From JACVRW01 sp963827065 (GTDB lineage Bacteria; Actinomycetota; Thermoleophilia; Solirubrobacterales; Thermoleophilaceae), in the NCBI GenBank assembly GCA_963827065.1, contig CAWGZM010000014.1:62001-126000 (forward strand): 64,000 nt of DNA. Direction: 5' to 3'. The notes under the pieces are model-generated. The model was not told the origin of the DNA, made no database searches, and saw only the letters and a program-made list of their open reading frames with translations. The position numbers and the translations under genes are program-made. This document shows, one piece after another, positions 1 through 7,414 of this stretch (its first letter is position 1; each line of letters starts with the position of its first letter).

Positions 1-644
1 GGGCCCGAGGGCGGTGTCGGCGTCGTAGGCGGCGTAGGCGGCGTGGCCGACGTGGTGAGCGCGGCCCGGATGAGTCGCGCCAGCGCCCGTGCTCCCTTGG
101 CCGTCAGGTGCAGGCCGTCGCTGTAGAACCAGTCGCTTTGGCCCGCGCTCTGAGCGACCCAGTCGACAACGCGCACGCGGTTCGGCCAACGCCTCCCCGC
201 CTCGCGCATCGCCGCCTGGTCCGAGCTCCGCACGCCGCCCACCTCCCGCGGCGTGACGAGCCCCAGCACGCGCTCGCGCCCCACGATCCTGAGCGCCTGG
301 CGGATCTGGTCGAGCGTGACTGTCCAGTTCGTGCCGAGGCCGATCACCACGAAGCGCGGCAGCGAGCGCGCCCGGGCGCGCAGCACGCCGATGCCCTCGC
401 TCATCTGGCGGCAGCCGCGCACGTCGACCTCGAAGCCGCGCTGACGGAGCGGGTCGACAGCGCCGAGCATGATCGAATCGCCGATCGCGAGCGGCGGCGG
501 GCGGAACGGCGAGTCGCCGCTCGGCTGATAGTGGACCACCCCGCCGCAGGCCGCCTGCGCGCTGGGAGCGAGCACGACCACGGCGGCCAGCGCCCCTAGT
601 ATCGCCCCGGTTCGCAGTGGTTTTCCCCTCTTACGAGTTCGCAT
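1..644 (-). CDS. Secreted SGNH/GDSL-type hydrolase, partial (3-prime end outside window)
   Basis: Translated from the minus strand by hand. It opens with an ATG at 644, a basic N-terminus (MRTRKRGKPLR), a hydrophobic stretch and an SAQA cleavage site, so a Sec signal peptide of about 31 residues. The mature part shows the SGNH block I (AIGDSIMLG), a GLGTN segment where block III is expected, and a C-terminal DGLH carrying the catalytic Asp and His. After the fold comes a Thr/Pro-rich tail that runs off the window edge. By family this is an esterase or acyltransferase acting outside the membrane. It sits head to head with an MBOAT acyltransferase, and the start codons overlap by 28 bp, so a common role in polysaccharide or cell-wall O-acylation is inferred. 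The substrate cannot be read. Confidence 0.8.
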   Translation of the reverse strand, partial: MRTRKRGKPLRTGAILGALAAVVVLAPSAQAACGGVVHYQPSGDSPFRPPPLAIGDSIMLGAVDPLRQRGFEVDVRGCRQMSEGIGVLRARARSLPRFVVIGLGTNWTVTLDQIRQALRIVGRERVLGLVTPREVGGVRSSDQAAMREAGRRWPNRVRVVDWVAQSAGQSDWFYSDGLHLTAKGARALARLIRAALTTSATPPTPPTTPTPPSG

Positions 645-2014
645 TCTTCTTCCCGATCGTGCTCGCGCTCTCGTGGGCGCTGATGCCACACCCGCGTGTC
701 TGGAAGCCGTTCATTCTCGCTTCGAGCTACGTGTTCTACGCGGCGGCGAGCCCACGCTACGCACTCCTCCTCGGCGGCGTCACGCTCGCGAACCAGTTCG
801 GTGCCGTCATGGTCGCGCGCACGGAGGCGGAGAACCGCCGCCGGCTGATCATGACCGCGACCGTGGCCGTGGACCTGGGTGTCCTCGGACTGTTCAAGTA
901 CTACGGCTTCTTCGCAGGGGAAATCGGCTCCTTCCTCGATTCGCTCGGCCTCGGCATGCCCCTGCCCCTGCTCACGCTGGCCCTACCCATCGGCCTGTCG
1001 TTCATCACGTTCCAGGCGATCTCGTACGTCGTCGACGTCAAGCGTGGCCTGCTCACGCCGGCCTCGACGCTCGACTTCGCCCTCTACCTGTCCTTTTTCC
1101 CGCACGTTGTCGCCGGCCCGATCGTGCGCGCGCGCGAGTTCATCCCGCAGCTCGCCAGCCCGCGCAACCCGCGCGACGTGGCCGTCGGCGCCGGCGTAGT
1201 CCTGATCGCGATCGGCCTGATCAAGAAGGTGGCACTCGCCGACTACCTCGCGCGCGAGGTCGTGGACCCGGTCTTCGGCGTGCCCGAGGCCTATGCCGCG
1301 CCCGACGTGGCGCTCGCCGCCTATGCGTATGCGGCGCAGATCTACTGCGACTTCTCGGGCTACACGGACATCGCCATCGGGGTGGCGCTGCTGATGGGGT
1401 TCGTGTTCCCGCAGAACTTCAACTGCCCGTACCGCGCGCTGAGCTTCCGCGACTTCTGGCGCCGCTGGCACATGACGCTGTCGCGCTTCCTGCGCGACTT
1501 CCTCTACATCCCGCTGGGCGGCAACCGCCACGGCAAGCTGCAGACCTATCGCAACCTGATGATCACGATGGTGCTCGGCGGGCTCTGGCACGGCGCCGCC
1601 TGGGGCTTCGTGCTCTGGGGGACCCTGCACGGTACGGCGCTCGTGGTCGAGCACGCGCTGCGCGACCGCGGGGTGCGCCGGCCGCCCGCCTGGCTCGCCT
1701 GGCTGATCGTCTTCAACGTCGTCGTCTTCGGCTGGATCCTGTTCCGGGCCGAGAGCCTCGAGCTGGCCGCGACCTTCATCGGGCAGCTCTTCGACCCCGG
1801 CCCCGCGACGCTCTGGGCGCCCGTGACGGTCGCGGCGATCGCGATCGTGGTCGGCTTCCAGCTGCTTCCGCCCGACCCGCTCGAGCGCCTGCGCATCCGG
1901 CTCGCCGGCCTGCCCGCGCCCGCGCTCGGCACAGGGCTCGCGGTGGTGGTGGCGCTCGTCGGCGCTACGGTCCCGAGCCAGGGCGTGCCCCCGTTCATCT
2001 ACTTCCAGTTCTGA
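617..2014 (+). CDS. MBOAT family O-acyltransferase (AlgI/DltB-like)
   Basis: A 465-residue polytopic membrane protein that would transfer an acyl group, usually acetyl, across the membrane to a surface polymer. The GTG start is supported by the family-typical opening MVFPSYEFAFFFP. The two conserved MBOAT histidines are visible: RRWHMTLS (His about 285) and GGLWHGAAW (His about 325, the presumed catalytic one), with the signature QIYCDFSGYTDIAIG before them. Length is normal for the AlgI branch. The next gene starts 7 bp downstream and encodes a membrane-anchored SGNH protein, the usual partner that hands the acyl group to the polymer. Polymer identity is unknown; alginate itself is unlikely because no alginate genes are present. 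Confidence 0.93.
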   Translation: MVFPSYEFAFFFPIVLALSWALMPHPRVWKPFILASSYVFYAAASPRYALLLGGVTLANQFGAVMVARTEAENRRRLIMTATVAVDLGVLGLFKYYGFFAGEIGSFLDSLGLGMPLPLLTLALPIGLSFITFQAISYVVDVKRGLLTPASTLDFALYLSFFPHVVAGPIVRAREFIPQLASPRNPRDVAVGAGVVLIAIGLIKKVALADYLAREVVDPVFGVPEAYAAPDVALAAYAYAAQIYCDFSGYTDIAIGVALLMGFVFPQNFNCPYRALSFRDFWRRWHMTLSRFLRDFLYIPLGGNRHGKLQTYRNLMITMVLGGLWHGAAWGFVLWGTLHGTALVVEHALRDRGVRRPPAWLAWLIVFNVVVFGWILFRAESLELAATFIGQLFDPGPATLWAPVTVAAIAIVVGFQLLPPDPLERLRIRLAGLPAPALGTGLAVVVALVGATVPSQGVPPFIYFQF

Positions 2015-2021
2015 CCCGCGC

Positions 2022-3053
2022 ATGACCGAGCCCTACTACCCGACCAGCCCCGAGCCGCCGGTCCCGCCCACCCCAAAGGGCCGGCGCCTGACCGCGCGCC
2101 ACGCGCTGATCGTGGTGTTCCTCGCGGCGCTCCTGCTCGTGCTGTTCGAGGGCTCCTCGATCCGCTCGGCGGGCGAGGAGATGGACCCGGGCCTCGAGCG
2201 CGATCTCGTGCTCGCCGTCGGCGAGCCGGCGGGCTGGCTCGCGGACCGGATCCCCTTCGACGAGTGGACCGACGACGCGCTGGCCGTGCTCGAGGACGAG
2301 GAGGCGGGCAGCGCCGGCGCCTTCGACGCGGCTGGGCCGGCCGCGGGCGGGCGCGGCGTCCCGCCGGTGCCGCCCAGCTCGTTCGACCCCGAACAGCTCG
2401 GCGAGGAGGCCGCACCGGCCGGTGAGCTGAGCAAGCTGCTCGTGACGGGCGACTCGCTCGCGATGCCGCTCGACGTGGAGCTGGCCCGTCGCCTTGCGGA
2501 CTCCGACCCGGATGTCGAGGTCGAGCGCGACCCGCACGTCGGCACGGGCATCTCCAAGACCGGCCTGCTCGACTGGGGCCGCCTGTCGACCGAGCAGGCG
2601 GCGGGCGACCCGGACGCGGTGGTCGTCTTCATCGGCGCCAACGAGGGCTTCGCGCTGCCGCGGCCCGGCGGCGGGGAGGTCGAGTGCTGCGACGCCGAGT
2701 GGGCGGCGGAGTTCGCCTACCGCGTCCGGCGCATGATGAACACCTACCGGCGCGGCGGCCGGGCGCGCGTCTACTGGCTGACGCTGCCGGCGCCGCGCGA
2801 GCGCGACCGCCAGGAGATCGCCCGCGCCGTCAACGCCGCCATCGAGGTGGGCGCCCAGCCCTATCGGGCGCAGGTGCGCGTCCTCGACATGGAGGAGATC
2901 TTCACGCCGGGCGGCGACTACCGCGACGCGATGGAGGTCGACGGGCGGCGCCAGATCGTGCGCGAGCCGGACGGCATCCATCTGAACGGCCGGGGCGCCG
3001 GGATCGCCGCGGACGAGGTGCTCGCGGCGATCCGGCAGGACTTCCCGGACTAG
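2022..3053 (+). CDS. Membrane-anchored SGNH hydrolase-type protein (MBOAT partner)
   Basis: A 343-residue protein with a proline-rich cytoplasmic N-terminus, one membrane segment (about residues 27-45), a low-complexity acidic linker, then an extracellular SGNH domain. Block I is TGDSLAMPL, block III appears as IGANEGF, and block V is DGIHLNGRG, so the Ser/Asp/His set is complete. It follows the MBOAT gene by 7 bp and is probably co-transcribed with it. In AlgI/AlgJ/AlgX and DltB/DltD systems the SGNH protein completes transfer of the acyl group, and the same division of labour is inferred here. DUF459-type SGNH proteins are the closest description I can give. Confidence 0.88.
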   Translation: MTEPYYPTSPEPPVPPTPKGRRLTARHALIVVFLAALLLVLFEGSSIRSAGEEMDPGLERDLVLAVGEPAGWLADRIPFDEWTDDALAVLEDEEAGSAGAFDAAGPAAGGRGVPPVPPSSFDPEQLGEEAAPAGELSKLLVTGDSLAMPLDVELARRLADSDPDVEVERDPHVGTGISKTGLLDWGRLSTEQAAGDPDAVVVFIGANEGFALPRPGGGEVECCDAEWAAEFAYRVRRMMNTYRRGGRARVYWLTLPAPRERDRQEIARAVNAAIEVGAQPYRAQVRVLDMEEIFTPGGDYRDAMEVDGRRQIVREPDGIHLNGRGAGIAADEVLAAIRQDFPD

Positions 3054-3061
3054 CCGGCGGC

Positions 3062-3400
3062 CTAGGGCTCGACGAACGTCTCGAAGCCGCCGTAGCGCAT
3101 GCGGCTCATATCCGTGATGTCCTCGCCATCGGTCATCGCGGTCACGCGCGGATCCTGCATGACCTTCTCCATGACCTCGTCGCGGTGCGCGCGGGTCTCG
3201 AACTCGGCAACGGCCGCGGTCATGACGAGGCCATCCTCGACGCTGAAGCCGCCCTCGACGTCGTCGCCGCGGAACTCGCGGTAGCTCAGGCCGCCGTGCT
3301 CCTTCACCACGGCGCCGAAGACGAGCGCCTGCTCGCGGTAGTCGTCGATCCGGTCCTCCGGAACCGGCAGCAGGTAGATGTCGACGTAGCCCTGTCCCAT
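3062..3400 (-). CDS. DUF1428 / YbaA family protein
   Basis: A 112-residue protein beginning MGQGYVDIYLLPVPEDR and ending RMRYGGFETFVEP, both characteristic of the DUF1428 (E. coli YbaA) family, an alpha-beta barrel dimer of unknown biochemical role. The ATG at 3400 is chosen because a clear AAGGAGC ribosome-binding site lies a few bases upstream and the family begins at this position; a longer in-frame extension has no family similarity. It is convergent with the SGNH gene and lies directly downstream of a MarR regulator gene in the same orientation (51 bp gap), so it may share its transcript. Confidence 0.88.
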   Translation of the reverse strand: MGQGYVDIYLLPVPEDRIDDYREQALVFGAVVKEHGGLSYREFRGDDVEGGFSVEDGLVMTAAVAEFETRAHRDEVMEKVMQDPRVTAMTDGEDITDMSRMRYGGFETFVEP

Positions 3401-3450
3401 GTTCGCTCCTTCGTCGCTTACGAAGGTGAGACTGGACCTGCCCGAAAAGG

Positions 3451-3918
3451 TCATCGCCGCTGTGCCTGGCGCTCGAGCCGAGCGACGTGGTCCACGCCCA
3501 GCTCATGCATGTCGCGCAGGAACGAGGCGATCGCTGCCAGCTCGTGCTCGTCCCGGCGAGCGAGGATCTCGAGGGCCTCGGCCTCGAGCTTGCGGTACTG
3601 CTTTGCGACTCGGAGTGCTCCCGGCGCGGTCTCGACGAGCACGCGGCGGCGATCGGCGCTGTCGGGGCTGCGCCGCGCCACTCCGGCGCGCTCGAGCCGG
3701 TCGATCAGGCCGGTCACGGCTGCGGGGCTCAGGCCGGTGAGCTCGCTCAGCCGCCCGGCCGTCAAGGGGCCGTGCTGCTCGATCGCGCCAAGGACCTCCA
3801 GGTCGGGCGGGCTGAGCCCCGCGCTGCTCGCGATCGCAGCGCTCATGACCGTCGATTGGCCGGTCATCTCGCGCAGGAGATTGAGCACCTCTTGGGGGGT
3901 TGACATCGCTTCGTTCAT
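3451..3918 (-). CDS. MarR family transcriptional regulator
   Basis: A 155-residue winged-helix regulator. The recognition region is LTGLSPAAVTGLIDRLERAG followed by a wing containing RSPDSADRRRVLV, the MarR hallmark DxR pattern, then a C-terminal dimerisation helix rich in Leu and Glu. The ATG at 3918 is taken as start; ATG 3906 is equally possible, whereas upstream in-frame codons run through operator-like DNA. The gene is divergent from a broken GGAS-repeat gene, and two copies of a CGAA-N3-TTCG dyad lie in the 61 bp between them, which implies autoregulation and control of the divergent gene. The ligand is not readable. Confidence 0.9.
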   Translation of the reverse strand: MNEAMSTPQEVLNLLREMTGQSTVMSAAIASSAGLSPPDLEVLGAIEQHGPLTAGRLSELTGLSPAAVTGLIDRLERAGVARRSPDSADRRRVLVETAPGALRVAKQYRKLEAEALEILARRDEHELAAIASFLRDMHELGVDHVARLERQAQRR

Positions 3919-3930
3919 TCCGTACGCTCT

Positions 3931-3962
3931 ACCGAAATATTCGCTAGACCGAACTATTCGTT
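3931..3962. promoter_or_regulatory. Putative MarR operator, two direct copies
   Basis: Two copies of CGAANTATTCG at 3933-3943 (CGAAATATTCG) and 3950-3960 (CGAACTATTCG), 17 bp apart. Each has perfect dyad arms CGAA/TTCG around a 3-nt centre. They occupy the AT-richest part of the divergent region just before the MarR start codon, the expected place for an autoregulatory operator. Confidence 0.6.
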
Positions 3963-3979
3963 CGACTGAAGGAAGGCTC

Positions 3980-4388
3980 ATGATGACACGCCGCAGAGTC
4001 ACCAAGGTCGGCTACGGCGTCTTGGGGCGGCTGCGCGCGCTCGTGACGCCCCGCAGCTCACTCGCGCTCATGCTGGATCCGCGGATACCGCTCGACCTGG
4101 AGATAGCCGGCGGCGTGTCAGGGCTGCGCGCGGATCTGCTCGAGCTCGACATCCGCGACTCACGATCTCGGGCGGGGCGAGCGACGTCGTGATGGATCTG
4201 CCGGCCCCGGCACACGAGCTGCCGGTTCGGATCGACGGCGGCGCGAGCGGGCTCAGCATCGACGACGAGCGGCTGGGGCGATCGGCGGGCATGTGATGAG
4301 GCACGCGGGCGCCGGGGCCCCGGGTGTTCAGCTCCGGGTCCTCGGCGGCGCGGCCCAGCTCGGCATCGAGGCCGCGACGGCGCCGTGA
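3980..4388 (+). pseudogene. Frameshifted GGAS-repeat (toast-rack-like) protein gene
   Basis: Three consecutive reading frames each carry part of one recognisable protein. Frame A (from ATG 3980, good AAGGAAGG site) gives PLDLEIAGGVSGLRADLLEL; near 4155-4161 the sense moves to another frame giving LTISGGASDVVMDLPAP and RIDGGASGLSIDDERLG; near 4290 it moves again to give GVQLRVLGGAAQLGIEA before a stop at 4386-4388. The repeated GGAS/GGAA beta-strand turns are typical of a family of actinobacterial proteins with stacked beta-hairpin domains, often C-terminal to a small membrane or SHOCT region. Two frameshifts and the short N-terminus argue for a decayed gene; two sequencing errors are the alternative. 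It faces the MarR gene and would have been its target. Confidence 0.65.
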
Positions 4389-4414
4389 TCGTCGTGAGGA
4401 AGGAGGAGCTTCCA

Positions 4415-4726
4415 ATGAACGACTCCACGCGTGAGTTCGAGGGGGCGGCGCATGGACACGGGGTCGGCCTGTCGCTCGTCCTCAGCGAGGCCGGGCCCGG
4501 CGAGGGGCCCGAGCTGCACCGTCATCCCTACGACGAGGTCCACGTCGTTGAGAAGGGCCGGGTTCTGTTCGTCGGAGGTGGCGCGCGGGGGGTCCTCGGC
4601 GCGGGCGACATCATCGTCGTCCCGGCCGGTGTGCCCCACCGCTTCGAGAACTGCGGCCGCGGCCTCCTGCGCGGCCTCGGGATCCACCTGAGCCCGCGCT
4701 TCGTGACCGATTGGCTGCCGCGCTAG
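4415..4726 (+). CDS. Small cupin-domain protein
   Basis: A 103-residue single-domain cupin. Motif 1 is seen as HRHPYDEVHVVEKGRV and motif 2 as GDIIVVPAGVPHRFENCG, giving the usual His/His/Glu/His metal ligands. The ATG at 4415 follows an AGGAGG site 8 nt upstream; a longer frame from 4385 lacks family similarity. Cupins of this size are sugar-binding, metal-binding or dioxygenase-like proteins, and the specific role cannot be inferred. It lies 26 bp after the remains of the GGAS gene and overlaps its convergent neighbour by the four bases CTAG. Confidence 0.85.
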   Translation: MNDSTREFEGAAHGHGVGLSLVLSEAGPGEGPELHRHPYDEVHVVEKGRVLFVGGGARGVLGAGDIIVVPAGVPHRFENCGRGLLRGLGIHLSPRFVTDWLPR

Positions 4727-5088
4727 AGGAACTGCGTGTAGGTGTGCTTGACGGTCTTGCCGCCCTTGGAGCAGCTCACCCGCGAGTCGTAGGACTGAGG
4801 TGACTTGTTGAAGCGCGACTCTCCGCAGCTGTAGCCCGAGACGCTGCCGCACTTGCCGCGCTTGCCGGGACGGCATCCGTGGAAGGCCCGGACCAGCTTG
4901 CGGGCGTTCCGGCAGGAAGTGCCGCTTGCGTTGATGCTGATCACGTAGGTCGTGCCGTACGAACGGTCGTCGCCGACGGAGCAGGACTTCGACGCCATCG
5001 CGGGCGTATCGGCGAGGGCGGGCGGTGCGAGGGCAGCGCAGGCTGCGAGGACGACGAGGGGCGCGCTGCGGCGGACGAGACGTGACAT
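4723..5088 (-). CDS. Small secreted cysteine-rich protein
   Basis: A 121-residue protein with a clear Sec signal peptide (MSRLVRRSAPLVVLAACAA, cleavage after ALA or PALA) and a mature region of roughly 95 residues containing six cysteines (contexts KSCSV, TSCRN, HGCRP, GKCGS, YSCGE, VSCSK), enough for three disulfides. It is rich in Ser, Lys and Gly and has no motif I can name. I recognise the general layout as common among extracytoplasmic proteins of uncertain role in this bacterial group. It overlaps the cupin gene by CTAG at the 3-prime ends. Confidence 0.75.
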   Translation of the reverse strand: MSRLVRRSAPLVVLAACAALAPPALADTPAMASKSCSVGDDRSYGTTYVISINASGTSCRNARKLVRAFHGCRPGKRGKCGSVSGYSCGESRFNKSPQSYDSRVSCSKGGKTVKHTYTQFL

Positions 5089-5141
5089 GGGTGCGAGGAT
5101 CCTCCAGGCTCCGACGGTGGTGGCCCGGCGTAAGGTACCGC

Positions 5142-6224
5142 TCAGGGCGTGAATCGGAAGGTCACGACGTCACCGTCCTGCATGACGTAGTCACGCCCTT
5201 CGACCCGCTGGAGCGCCCGTTCGCGTGCGGCCGCGTAGCCGCCGGCCTCGACGAGAGCGTCCCACGGCGTGACCTCGGCGGCGACGAAGCCCCGCTCCAT
5301 GTCCGTGTGAACGGCGCCCGCCGCCTGACGGGCGCGCATGCCGCGCGGGATCGCCCGGGCGCGCGCCTCGCTGTCCTGGCCGGCCGTGAAGAACTGGATG
5401 AGGTCGAGCAGCGCGAAGGCCTCGCGCACCACCGTCTCGAGCCCGGACTCGGCGAGGCCGAGATCGTCGCGCATGGCTCCTGCCTCCTCGTCGTCCAGCT
5501 CAGAGAGCTCGGAGTCGAGCCGGGCGCTCACAGCCGCCGCGCGTGCTCCGCGCTCAGCTGCGTGCTCGGCGAGCTCGGCGGGCGCCTCAACTGGCTCGCC
5601 CTCGCCCACGTTTGCGACGTACAGCACCGGCTTCGCGGTGAGTGCGTGCAGGCGGATGCCGGCGCCGGGAGCGTCGTCGGGCTCGGGAACGGTGCGGACC
5701 GTCCGGCCCTCGCGCAGCGCTTCGACCACCTCGCGCAGCCAGCGCTCCTCGGCAACGGCCAGCTTGTCGAGCGACTTGGCCTGCTTCGACACGCGCTCGA
5801 GCCGGCGCTCCGCCTGCTCGAGGTCGGCGAACAGCAGCTCCGTCTCGATCGTCTCGACGTCCGCGAGCGGGTCGACGCGGCCGTCTGGGTGCACGACACT
5901 CGGGTCGTCGTGGACCCGCACGACGTGCAGGATCGCGTCGGTCTCGCGGATGTTGGCGAGGAACTTGTTGCCGAGGCCCTCGCCCTCGTGAGCTCCGCGG
6001 ACGAGCCCGGCGATGTCGTGGAACTCGATCGTCTCGTGCACGATCGGCCGCGCGCCCACCGTCTCGGCCACGCGCTCGAGCCGCTCGTCCGGCACGCCGA
6101 CCACCGCCACGTTCGGCTCGACCGTCGTGAACGGGTAATTGGCCGCCTGGGCGCCCGCTCGCGTGAGCGCGTTGAAGAGCGAGGACTTGCCGGCGTTCGG
6201 CAGCCCGACGATGCCGACCTTCAC
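5142..6224 (-). CDS. ychF: Redox/ribosome-associated ATPase YchF (OBG family)
   Basis: A 360-residue P-loop protein beginning MKVGIVGLPNAGKSSLFNAL (G1 at residues 8-15), with G3 as DIAGLVRGAHEGEGLGN and the YchF-type replacement of NKxD by NVGE-like residues (YVANVGEGE), which in this family shifts specificity from GTP to ATP. The C-terminal TGS region ends GDVVTFRFTP. Length matches E. coli YchF. It binds ribosomes and affects stress responses in other bacteria. The PAP2 gene upstream overlaps it by 4 bp (ATGA), so the two form one operon. Confidence 0.97.
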   Translation of the reverse strand: MKVGIVGLPNAGKSSLFNALTRAGAQAANYPFTTVEPNVAVVGVPDERLERVAETVGARPIVHETIEFHDIAGLVRGAHEGEGLGNKFLANIRETDAILHVVRVHDDPSVVHPDGRVDPLADVETIETELLFADLEQAERRLERVSKQAKSLDKLAVAEERWLREVVEALREGRTVRTVPEPDDAPGAGIRLHALTAKPVLYVANVGEGEPVEAPAELAEHAAERGARAAAVSARLDSELSELDDEEAGAMRDDLGLAESGLETVVREAFALLDLIQFFTAGQDSEARARAIPRGMRARQAAGAVHTDMERGFVAAEVTPWDALVEAGGYAAARERALQRVEGRDYVMQDGDVVTFRFTP

Positions 6225-6727
6225 GGTGTGAGCAACCTCCCCAAGGCCTCGCCGAGCAGCGCACCGGCGATCACGTCGGTGGGGTAGTGCACGCCGAGGT
6301 AGGGGCGGGAGAGCGCCATGGCCACCGCCAGACCGTAGAGCGGCCCTGCGGGCAGCGCCGCCGACAGCGTCCGGGCGCCGGCGAACGAGGTCGACGAGTG
6401 CGCTGACGGATACGAGCGGCCGGAGATCACCGGCGCGAGCGCCGGCAGGTCCTCGAGCGCGGGCCGGGCACGGCGCACGAGCGCCTTGACGAGCGAGTTC
6501 GCCGCGAGCGTCAGGGCCACGGCGCCGGTCGCGCGCAGGTAGACGAGGCGGCGCTCACCGTCGAGCGCCAGGCCGGCGACCGCCATCCCGTGCCAGACGA
6601 GGCCGTGCTCACCAGCGCGCGCGAGCCCGATCACGACCGCCTCCGCGGGCGCCGAGTGGCCGCGCGTGCGCAGCTCGCGCAGCACGCGCACGTCGAGCGC
6701 GCGCAGGTCCGCGCCGAGGTTCCGCAT
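6221..6727 (-). CDS. PAP2 superfamily membrane phosphatase
   Basis: A 168-residue protein carrying the three PAP2 phosphatase motifs: KALVRRARP (KxxxxxxRP), SYPSAHS (PSxH), and SRPYLGVHYPTD (SRxxxxxHxxxD). The family dephosphorylates phosphatidate, undecaprenyl pyrophosphate or related lipids at the membrane. The hydrophobic segments fall between the motifs, as usual. A GGGAGGG ribosome-binding site lies just before ATG 6727. It overlaps ychF by 4 bp. The substrate is not determined by sequence; undecaprenyl-PP recycling is one possibility. Confidence 0.9.
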   Translation of the reverse strand: MRNLGADLRALDVRVLRELRTRGHSAPAEAVVIGLARAGEHGLVWHGMAVAGLALDGERRLVYLRATGAVALTLAANSLVKALVRRARPALEDLPALAPVISGRSYPSAHSSTSFAGARTLSAALPAGPLYGLAVAMALSRPYLGVHYPTDVIAGALLGEALGRLLTP

Positions 6728-6759
6728 CCCTCCCGCAGACGCCCCGGCGCCCCGGCCGG

Positions 6760-6849
6760 CTAGAAGCCGACCTTCTTATCCGGCCATGACGGCATGAACG
6801 GCTGGCCGCATGTGCTGCATGGCTGTACTCGTGACGTGGCCAAAATCAC
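6760..6849 (-). CDS. Possible 29-residue CxxC mini-protein
   Basis: A very short frame whose GTG start overlaps the stop of the upstream regulator gene (GTGA), giving a peptide with a CSTCGQPF zinc-ribbon-like knuckle and a KKVGF C-terminus. Translational coupling and the CxxC motif speak for it; small size, weaker GC3 and no known homologue speak against. It may equally be the relic of a larger gene. Confidence 0.25.
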   Translation of the reverse strand: MILATSRVQPCSTCGQPFMPSWPDKKVGF

Positions 6850-7265
6850 CGGGTGGTCCCGAAGGCCTCCTCGAGCGCCTGTCGCTCGCGGGGATCGAGC
6901 TGGTCCACGTATGCCTGGATTCCCTCACGGTGGGCCGCGTCGAGGATGGCCACCAGCTCTCGGCCGTCCTCGCTGAGCGAGTATCGACGTCGTTCCTCGC
7001 GCAAGTAGCCACGCCCGCGTAGATCGTGGATCGCGGGATATGCGGCGTCAAGCGAAAGGCCACTGGTGCCGGCGAGGTCGCTTGCGCTGCTCGGGCCGTC
7101 CTTGATGGTCAGCGCAAGGAGCAGACGCAGGTCCTCGAACGACAGCTCGAGCTTCTCGGCCCACGCGGCGATCCGCGCCCAAGCGATTAGATCGACGCGG
7201 CGCAGCCGCGTCGCAAGCGCCTCGACGAGCGGATCGCTCGAGCGTGGGAGCCGGCTTTCCGCCAT
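6846..7265 (-). CDS. Winged-helix transcriptional regulator (MarR/PadR-like)
   Basis: A 139-residue protein with a DNA-binding segment SASDLAGTSGLSLDAAYPAI, a wing GRGYLREERRRYSLSEDGR, and a C-terminal helix. The layout (helices before and after the winged helix) resembles MarR, with a PadR-like wing. The ATG at 7265 begins MAESRLPRSS; a longer frame to 7439 runs antisense through the start of the neighbour and is rejected. It is divergent from the tandem SnoaL gene, with about 150 bp between them, and may control it. Ligand unknown. Confidence 0.75.
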   Translation of the reverse strand: MAESRLPRSSDPLVEALATRLRRVDLIAWARIAAWAEKLELSFEDLRLLLALTIKDGPSSASDLAGTSGLSLDAAYPAIHDLRGRGYLREERRRYSLSEDGRELVAILDAAHREGIQAYVDQLDPRERQALEEAFGTTR

Positions 7266-7414
7266 GGTTAGGGCTGCGCCCGGTCGACCTTGATGTCCTG
7301 AAGCATCCACTGCGAACTCGTCATTCGTCAAGGAGCGTCGAAGCGCGGTCGTCTGGATCGCGGAGGCTCGCTGGCGACCACCTCCCCCTCTCCGCGGGAT
7401 ACTGGACGAAGCCG

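Noticed and set aside
108..599. Plus-strand frame of 163 codons
   Set aside because: It is the antisense shadow of the secreted SGNH hydrolase, which has a signal peptide and GDS/DGLH motifs; the plus-strand product is Ala/His/Arg-rich without a fold.
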